From NCBI GenBank assembly GCA_964653285.1, contig CAZZEX010000168.1, positions 1 to 6,174 of the forward strand: a stretch of 6,174 bases of DNA. The letters are read 5' to 3'. The stretch is from CAZZEX01 sp964653285. Lineage in GTDB: Bacteria; Chloroflexota; Anaerolineae; B4-G1. A program made the translations under genes and the position numbers. The notes below the pieces were generated by a model. That model was not told the DNA's origin and made no database searches. It was given only the letters and a program-made list of their open reading frames with translations. Below are positions 1-3,689 of this stretch, piece by piece. How positions within the stretch are numbered: the first letter of the stretch is position 1; each line of letters opens with the position of its first letter.

Positions 1-174
1 TCCTAGTGGGCATTTCTAATTGTCATCAATGGGTAATTATAGTTGTCGTTGAACATTTCATCGTCTTTTTTCCTCCTTTGCTCTTCTCATAGTGCTAGGC
101 CTCTAGTGAAATCTGATTGTGAAAGCGAGTCTTCTGAGCCGAAGCTTTATCTTTTATCTTTGCATCGCCCTCCT

Positions 175-203
175 TCCATAAATGTCATGCGATCTGATGT
201 CAA
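175..203 (-). promoter_or_regulatory. Possible weak leftward promoter
   Basis: On the minus strand a perfect -35 box, TTGACA (203-198), is followed after 17 bases by TATGGA (180-175). That matches only three of six -10 positions. It could start transcription of a gene beyond the left edge. The weak -10 box makes it a tentative call. Confidence 0.22.
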
Positions 204-240
204 CCGCTAGTGAGTTTGACTGTCTCGCCTGTCTTTGTCA

Positions 241-256
241 ACGTGATCTGTCACGT
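241..256. repeat. 16-bp palindrome after lacI
   Basis: ACGTGA and TCACGT arms of 6 bp surround a TCTG spacer, 15 bases beyond the lacI stop codon. Read as RNA on the minus strand, the stem gains two G-U pairs. No U-run follows, so it is not a typical intrinsic terminator. One arm overlaps a TTGACA (241-236, minus), so a protein-binding site is also possible. Confidence 0.4.
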
Positions 257-271
257 CAGCCGATTTTGGTG

Positions 272-1309
272 CTATCTCACCTTACTGCTAGGCGGTGCGC
301 ACGAGTCGCGTATCATCAGTTCTGGCTCTACAAGTATCATTGGCGCATTATCTGGGGAAATCTCCCCGCTTAACATATCAAAGAGCATATCCATTGCCCT
401 CATACCCATTTCCTCTAGGGGTTGTCGAATGGTAGTCAGAGCCGGGATTGTGTAGTTGGCGGTTTCTATGTCGTCAAAACCCATAACCGACATGTCTGCC
501 GGAACCCGGCATCCCATATCGAACGCTGCCTTGAGCGCACCGATGGCTACCGCGTCATCTGAGGCCAGAACAGCCGTGGGTAGATCGGGGGCAGTCAACA
601 AGGTCTTCATCCCGCGATAGCCACCCGCTGCGTTGTTCGCTTCCACCTGGACAATATATTCTGTTGGGATCTCGATCGAGTGCTTTAGCATATATTCTCG
701 ATATGCTTCCCGCCTCTGTAGTGTTGCGCCTATCCAGCCACCCTCTATGAAGGCTATCTTGCGGTGTCCCAGGCCCAAAAGATAATCAAGGGCCAGGGAA
801 ATTGCTTTCCGGTTATCAATGTCAATTACAGCGATCTTGCCAGGTGGCTCACCGCTGCAGAAAGCAACTGTTTTGGGGTTGCTTTCCACTATCTTGGCAA
901 GAGTGGTTTCGTCTCCGCGCACATCGCCGAGCACAAAAAGGCCATCGCAGTGGCGCAGGTCAAGCATGTCACTCAGAGCCAGCGCTTCATCAGAACTACT
1001 CCTGGCATGTCCCAGAACGATGCTGTAACCGCGATCCCTGGCGATCATGGTGAGCACATCTATGAGTTGAGCAAAGAACGGGTCCGCTATCTCGCGAACA
1101 ATCAGACCCAGCAGCCGGGTGCTCCCTCCTCGCAGCCCGCGCGCCAGTGGGTTGGGGACATAGCCAAGTTCTTTAGATGCTTGTCGGACCCGCGCACGGG
1201 TCGCTTCACTGATAGGAACGGCGGTAGGAACGCTGTTCAACACACGCGACACAGTGCTTTGTGACACGCCCGCTCGTCTTGCGACGTCCTTCATACTGGG
1301 GAGGGGCAA
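272..1309 (-). CDS. LacI-family transcriptional repressor
   Basis: This 345-residue protein is a LacI/GalR-type DNA-binding regulator of normal family length. Residues 6-30 (MKDVARRAGVSQSTVSRVLN) form the N-terminal helix-turn-helix. Residues 51-64 (PNPLARGLRGGST) are the hinge helix, with Leu59 at the position that in PurR and LacI inserts into the central CpG of the operator. The rest is a periplasmic-binding-protein-like sensor domain. It has the usual ADPFF motif (75-79), the GFDDIE segment (277-282) and the TTIRQPLEEMG segment (292-302). The start is TTG at 1309, because AAAGAGGTGA lies six bases upstream. The first ATG (1294) would lie 21 bases from that site. Family members usually bind a sugar or nucleoside; this ligand cannot be read from sequence. 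The gene has its own consensus promoter carrying two operator-like sites with a central CG, which suggests autorepression. It follows gntR on the same strand and may control genes beyond the left edge. Confidence 0.95.
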   Translation of the reverse strand: MPLPSMKDVARRAGVSQSTVSRVLNSVPTAVPISEATRARVRQASKELGYVPNPLARGLRGGSTRLLGLIVREIADPFFAQLIDVLTMIARDRGYSIVLGHARSSSDEALALSDMLDLRHCDGLFVLGDVRGDETTLAKIVESNPKTVAFCSGEPPGKIAVIDIDNRKAISLALDYLLGLGHRKIAFIEGGWIGATLQRREAYREYMLKHSIEIPTEYIVQVEANNAAGGYRGMKTLLTAPDLPTAVLASDDAVAIGALKAAFDMGCRVPADMSVMGFDDIETANYTIPALTTIRQPLEEMGMRAMDMLFDMLSGEISPDNAPMILVEPELMIRDSCAPPSSKVR

Positions 1310-1315
1310 AACTAC

Positions 1316-1325
1316 TCACCTCTTT
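1316..1325 (-). promoter_or_regulatory. Ribosome binding site of lacI
   Basis: AAAGAGGTGA on the minus strand matches the anti-SD complement at nearly every base and ends six bases before the TTG at 1309. It decides the start in favour of TTG over the ATG 15 bases further in. Confidence 0.75.
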
Positions 1326-1329
1326 GTTA

Positions 1330-1341
1330 GCAATCGTATGC
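1330..1341. promoter_or_regulatory. LacI-type operator, downstream site
   Basis: The plus strand reads GCAATCGTATGC and the minus strand GCATACGATTGC. This imperfect palindrome has a central CG and is 11/12 identical to the upstream site at 1358-1369, in opposite orientation. It lies just downstream of the predicted transcription start (about 1345), where bound repressor would block transcription. Assignment to the adjacent LacI protein is inferred from the central CG, the duplication and the position. Confidence 0.55.
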
Positions 1342-1351
1342 AGTCAATGGT

Positions 1352-1380
1352 ATTATAGCATACGAATGCGCCCCTGTCAA
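1352..1380 (-). promoter_or_regulatory. Consensus sigma-70 promoter of lacI
   Basis: On the minus strand TTGACA (1380-1375) and TATAAT (1357-1352) are separated by exactly 17 bases, a perfect match to the vegetative consensus. The predicted start is near 1345, giving a leader of about 36 bases. The -35 box begins only four bases after the gntR stop codon, so the lacI promoter fills the intergenic gap. Such a strong promoter makes sense if it is normally held down by a repressor. Confidence 0.85.
1358..1369. promoter_or_regulatory. LacI-type operator, spacer site
   Basis: GCATACGAATGC is a 12-bp palindrome, symmetric at 10 of 12 positions with a central CG, as in PurR, CcpA and GalR operators. 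It sits in the promoter spacer directly against the -10 box. Its centre is 28 bp from that of the sister site at 1330-1341. Bound repressor would cover the RNA polymerase contact region. Confidence 0.6.
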
Positions 1381-1384
1381 GCAA

Positions 1385-2155
1385 CTAGGCAATCCGATGC
1401 CGGCCAACGTTGAATATGAACTTGCTTCCGTTGTAAACTGACTTGACGTATTCAATCACTTCGTCAGTCTCCGTAAGCGTGATCCTCCACGCGACCAACA
1501 GAGGAGCCCCGGTCTGGATTTCGAGGAGCTCGGCTTCGAGGGACGTCGCAGCAACAGACTCGATCAAGGCGTCTGCCCAGACAGGGATGGTCCCCCAGTG
1601 CTCAGCAATGATGCTATACAGCGAGCAGTCCTCGAAATCTATTGACTCTATGCCGGGATATAGAGCCCGGGGAAGATATGCGTCCTCAATGGCTACCGGC
1701 TCGTCGTCAACGATACGGATTCGCTCGAGCAGGATGAACTGAACAGACGCTATAGTCTCTTCAGGTACTTGAAGGCGCTCTTTCATCCCTGGTGGGAGGG
1801 ATTCAACACATCGAAAGTCAAGGACCTTCGAACTCGCTCGCCGCCCCTGGTTGGTGACCTCTGCGGTAAAACTGCCGAAGCCGGAGATGCCCTGAATTGG
1901 TGGCCGTGCAACAAACGTGCCCTTGCCCTGCTCGCGATATACGTAACCCATGCGCTCCAGTTCCTGGAATGCCTTCCGGACTGTAACGCGGCTAACATGG
2001 TACTGCTCAGCGACTCCAAACTCTGAGGGCAAACGCTCTCCTGGGGGGAAGTGACCAGTACGAATAGCCTGCAGTAGCAAATCGGCGATTTGGCGATACA
2101 AAGGGACTGGACTATATCTCTTGATCATTTGAGCAGACTGCCGCAACTCAAGCAT
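1385..2155 (-). CDS. GntR-family regulator with UTRA domain (HutC type)
   Basis: This 256-residue regulator has the standard two-domain layout. Residues 16-84 form the winged helix-turn-helix, with PVPLYRQIADLL, the PPGERLPSE segment (37-45), SRVTVRKAFQELE (55-67) and the wing GYVYREQGKGTFVAR (70-84). Residues about 91-250 are a UTRA ligand domain: SGFGSFTAEV (91-100), then DDEPVAIEDAYLP (150-162), ending in the YVKSVYNGSKFIFNV segment (236-250). UTRA domains typically bind phosphorylated sugars, amino sugars or similar small molecules. The gene lies 83 bases after the SIS enzyme gene on the same strand and is probably co-transcribed, so the enzyme's substrate or product is the likely effector. 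The ATG at 2155 is used; the SD is weak (GAGG about 12 bases upstream). A second in-frame ATG at 2128, just before the DNA-binding domain, is an alternative start. The operator candidate is the palindrome at 3401-3418. Confidence 0.93.
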   Translation of the reverse strand: MLELRQSAQMIKRYSPVPLYRQIADLLLQAIRTGHFPPGERLPSEFGVAEQYHVSRVTVRKAFQELERMGYVYREQGKGTFVARPPIQGISGFGSFTAEVTNQGRRASSKVLDFRCVESLPPGMKERLQVPEETIASVQFILLERIRIVDDEPVAIEDAYLPRALYPGIESIDFEDCSLYSIIAEHWGTIPVWADALIESVAATSLEAELLEIQTGAPLLVAWRITLTETDEVIEYVKSVYNGSKFIFNVGRHRIA

Positions 2156-2201
2156 ATTTCAATAAAGCCTCGTGCGTCCCCTCAGCAGATGACAATTGGG
2201 G

Positions 2202-2217
2202 GGCAGTTTTCCCTGCC
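2202..2217. repeat. Small hairpin between SIS gene and gntR
   Basis: GGCAG (2202-2206) and CTGCC (2213-2217) can form a 5-bp stem in the 83-base gap between the two genes. No T-run follows on the minus strand, so it is not a convincing terminator. It may only affect mRNA processing, or be chance. Confidence 0.25.
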
Positions 2218-2238
2218 AGTCAAATCCGAACAACTTGT

Positions 2239-3291
2239 TCACTCCTCCCTTGTGACCTTGCTACAGTGTTCGAAGGTACCTGGCTCATAGCCATTCGCAT
2301 GCGCCAGCGCGATAGTAAGCATTTGCACGGGGATGATTTCAAAGACAGGCAATACAGCAGGTTCAGCTTGGGGTATTGCCACTTGGACTACATCCGAAGG
2401 CATCCCGCTGGCATTTGGAGCACACGTTATGAGCAGCACCTTGCCGCCGTAAGATCCAATTTCTTTCGCCAACCGTACGTTGAGTATGCTGGTCGCGTCG
2501 TTGCCCGCGAACACCACTGCCCGGAATCCCTCTCGTACCACTTCCATTGGCCCATGTCTGAACTGCGCGGCTGATGTGGCCTTGCAGAATACCTTGCTGG
2601 CCTCTTCGGTGATTACGGCCCCGGTCATCGCACTCGCCACGCTGGGACCTCGCGCGATCAATGCCAACGTGCTACAGGGCAAAAGAAAGTCAAACACTCC
2701 CTTACCTTTCGATTCCCAGTCAACCAAGAACTCGCCGAGAGCGTAGCTGACTTGGTGAAGCATGTCTCGGGCAACTCCAACATCCTGCCTGGTGAGTTGG
2801 CAACCCATAAGGTGCAATACGGCCAAAGCGGTAACGTAAGTCTTGTTTGATGCTCCCGCCTCATCTCCCGCATGCGTATCCAAAGACAAGTCAGACCAGC
2901 GAGCCAGGGCGTTATCCGTGCCATTCGTGACGCTGACACATATACCAGGCCGACCCTCCATGAGCGTCAAACGTTTGATCTCTGCGCCCTCTCCCGACTG
3001 TGACACGGCCACCAAGATCGTTCGTTCGTTGATCACCTCAGGTGCGTAATGAATCAGCTCCGAAGTCTCCCACATCGTTGCAAGGATATCATGTTGATTC
3101 AGTGACAGCCACAAAGGATAACAACTGTAGAAAGAACCTCCCATTCCGGTCAGAATGATCTGACGATAGCCACTGGTTTGTACTTTTCGGGCCAGTCGGA
3201 CCAAGTCAGGATCGCCTAGTGGGTATGCATCAATGCTTCTACGCAGAGCGTCTGGCTGTTCCATAATCTCATCGAGATAGCTTCTACCCAT
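2239..3291 (-). CDS. SIS-domain sugar-phosphate isomerase/deglycase (GlmS/FrlB-like)
   Basis: This 350-residue cytoplasmic enzyme has two SIS sugar-phosphate-binding domains (about 25-170 and 195-330) and matches the isomerase half of GlmS without the glutaminase half. Landmarks are GMGGSFYS (49-56), SQSGEGAE (97-104), a GASNKTY segment (146-152) and FRHGP (244-248), with a C-terminal SKVTREE tail. By manual alignment Glu230 and His246 match the GlmS pair Glu488/His504, with the same 16-residue spacing as Glu214/His230 of the deglycase FraB. Lys345 lies near GlmS Lys603. GlmS Lys485 becomes Ile227, and phosphate-contacting Thr352 becomes Gly102. So the likely reaction is isomerisation, deamination or deglycation of a phosphorylated (amino) sugar, not GlmS synthesis. 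The start ATG has AAGGAG 12 bases upstream. The gene leads the transcript that continues into gntR, whose product is its probable regulator. AgaS-like function is another possibility. Confidence 0.88.
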   Translation of the reverse strand: MGRSYLDEIMEQPDALRRSIDAYPLGDPDLVRLARKVQTSGYRQIILTGMGGSFYSCYPLWLSLNQHDILATMWETSELIHYAPEVINERTILVAVSQSGEGAEIKRLTLMEGRPGICVSVTNGTDNALARWSDLSLDTHAGDEAGASNKTYVTALAVLHLMGCQLTRQDVGVARDMLHQVSYALGEFLVDWESKGKGVFDFLLPCSTLALIARGPSVASAMTGAVITEEASKVFCKATSAAQFRHGPMEVVREGFRAVVFAGNDATSILNVRLAKEIGSYGGKVLLITCAPNASGMPSDVVQVAIPQAEPAVLPVFEIIPVQMLTIALAHANGYEPGTFEHCSKVTREE

Positions 3292-3303
3292 CGTTTCTAC
3301 ATT

Positions 3304-3309
3304 CTCCTT
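3304..3309 (-). promoter_or_regulatory. Ribosome binding site of the SIS gene
   Basis: AAGGAG on the minus strand ends 12 bases before the ATG at 3291, somewhat further than usual. No other in-frame start with a better spacing is visible. The 3' arm of the leader hairpin ends at the base immediately before this site. Confidence 0.6.
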
Positions 3310-3342
3310 AGATTAACTAACGAGGCTCCGCCTCGTCAATCT
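3310..3342 (-). repeat. Leader hairpin abutting the SIS gene SD
   Basis: On the minus strand an outer 5-bp stem (AGATT with AATCT) and an inner perfect 7-bp stem (ACGAGGC with GCCTCGT) enclose a GGA loop, with a 1/5-base asymmetric internal loop between the stems. It lies in the roughly 120-base leader of the SIS-gntR transcript and directly touches the SD. It could influence ribosome access, or be a dispersed REP-like palindrome. No known riboswitch or T-box motif is recognised. Confidence 0.55.
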
Positions 3343-3393
3343 ACAGCGTGCATCGGGAAACCCGCTGCCTTTGTACGAGCAGCCGGTGATGCA

Positions 3394-3409
3394 GTTAGGT
3401 TGTTAGGTT
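3394..3409. repeat. Tandem 8-bp repeat in SIS leader start
   Basis: GTTAGGTT occurs twice head to tail (3394-3401 and 3402-3409). The second copy supplies the left arm of the operator palindrome at 3401-3418, so the extra copy may be an additional half-site for the same regulator. Confidence 0.5.
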
Positions 3410-3418
3410 GTACTAACA
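3401..3418. promoter_or_regulatory. Candidate GntR operator
   Basis: TGTTAGGTTGTACTAACA is an inverted repeat with 6-bp arms TGTTAG/CTAACA and a 6-bp centre. It starts at the edge of the -10 box and covers the predicted transcription start (about 3411) of the SIS-gntR transcript, a typical place for a repressor. GntR proteins commonly bind palindromes of this size. Assignment to the gntR product is inferred from its place in the transcript. Confidence 0.55.
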
Positions 3419-3446
3419 TTCTATCATGGCATCCATGAATTGTCAA
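3418..3446 (-). promoter_or_regulatory. Sigma-70 promoter of the SIS-gntR transcript
   Basis: On the minus strand TTGACA (3446-3441) and TAGAAT (3423-3418) are 17 bases apart, matching eleven of twelve consensus positions. The predicted start near 3411 gives a leader of about 120 bases before the SIS gene ATG. The downstream edge overlaps the palindrome at 3401-3418, so the promoter is probably repressible. Confidence 0.8.
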
Positions 3447-3492
3447 GTGTCCTGGGTGAGGGAAGGCCCTTCAGTTTGGGGGCGAGTTGACC

Positions 3493-3515
3493 GCACCGGC
3501 CTGAAGTGCCGGTGC
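3493..3515. repeat. Perfect 8-bp-arm palindrome (REP-like)
   Basis: GCACCGGC (3493-3500) and GCCGGTGC (3508-3515) form a perfect inverted repeat around CTGAAGT. It lies between the two divergent promoters and outside both predicted transcripts. No T-run follows on either side. It resembles the dispersed intergenic palindromes common in many genomes; copy number cannot be judged from one window. Confidence 0.6.
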
Positions 3516-3558
3516 TAAGTAAGTCAGTACAAGTTCCTTCGACTTTCACCTCGCTCGC

Positions 3559-3577
3559 AGCCCCAATCCTCGGGGCT
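3559..3577. repeat. 6-bp-arm GC hairpin
   Basis: AGCCCC (3559-3564) and GGGGCT (3572-3577) surround a 7-base loop. The plus-strand sequence after it is moderately T-rich but has no uninterrupted T-run. No rightward gene lies upstream that needs a terminator. It may belong with the neighbouring palindrome at 3493-3515 as parts of one repeat element. Confidence 0.45.
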
Positions 3578-3613
3578 TCACGTTCTTACACTTATTGCGG
3601 ATTCAACCGCTAA

Positions 3614-3642
3614 TTGACCTCTGCACAAGGTTGCACTATACT
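3614..3642 (+). promoter_or_regulatory. Sigma-70 promoter of comEC
   Basis: TTGACC (3614-3619) and TATACT (3637-3642) are 17 bases apart, matching ten of twelve consensus positions. The predicted start near 3649 leaves a leader of about 40 bases before the ATG at 3690. No operator-like palindrome overlaps it, so expression may be constitutive. Confidence 0.7.
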
Positions 3643-3676
3643 GAAGCCGCGCCAGACAAACAAGAACGTTTCGCTT

Positions 3677-3682
3677 GAGGGA
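3677..3682 (+). promoter_or_regulatory. Ribosome binding site of comEC
   Basis: GAGGGA lies seven bases before the ATG at 3690. The TTG at 3675, which would give a start five codons earlier, overlaps this site and has no SD of its own. The ATG is therefore the better start. Confidence 0.65.
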
Positions 3683-3689
3683 CAGTCCT

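Larger units (their letters stand above)
1..271. other. Non-coding stretch downstream of lacI
   Basis: No convincing gene lies here. On the minus strand there are two strong Shine-Dalgarno-like stretches. AAGGAGG at 176-170 precedes an ATG at 165 that stops after three codons. AAAGGAGG at 79-72 precedes an ATG at 61 (11 codons) and an out-of-frame ATG at 56 (17 codons, stop at 5-3). All three minus frames carry stops between 61 and 1, so no long gene can start at these sites. An ATG at 13 (minus) stays open to the window edge, but over only four codons. The region could be the leader of a gene beyond the left edge. A T-tract near 65-70 has no hairpin before it and is not a credible terminator. 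Confidence 0.5.
3292..3689. other. Divergent intergenic control region
   Basis: This 398-base gap separates the leftward SIS-gntR transcript from rightward comEC. From left to right it holds the SIS gene SD, a leader hairpin, an operator-like palindrome, the leftward promoter, two GC-rich hairpins in the middle, the comEC promoter and the comEC SD. The two promoters start about 240 bases apart and do not overlap, so the two sides need not be co-regulated. No small gene is visible here. Confidence 0.7.

Noticed and set aside
764..1264. Rightward open frame of 166 codons opposite lacI
   Set aside because: It lies antisense to the well-conserved DNA-binding and sensor regions of LacI and shows no family motif.
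2186..2227. Possible separate promoter for gntR in the SIS-gntR gap
   Set aside because: TTGACT followed after 17 bases by CCCAAT is too weak in the -10 box; co-transcription with the SIS gene is simpler.
3292..3411. Riboswitch, T-box or glmS-type ribozyme in the SIS leader
   Set aside because: The leader has small stems, but no conserved T-box sequence, glmS ribozyme core or other known aptamer motif is recognised.
3462..3472. GAAGG-C-CCTTC palindrome upstream of the SIS promoter
   Set aside because: Five-base arms around one base are expected by chance, and its position upstream of -35 gives no clear role.
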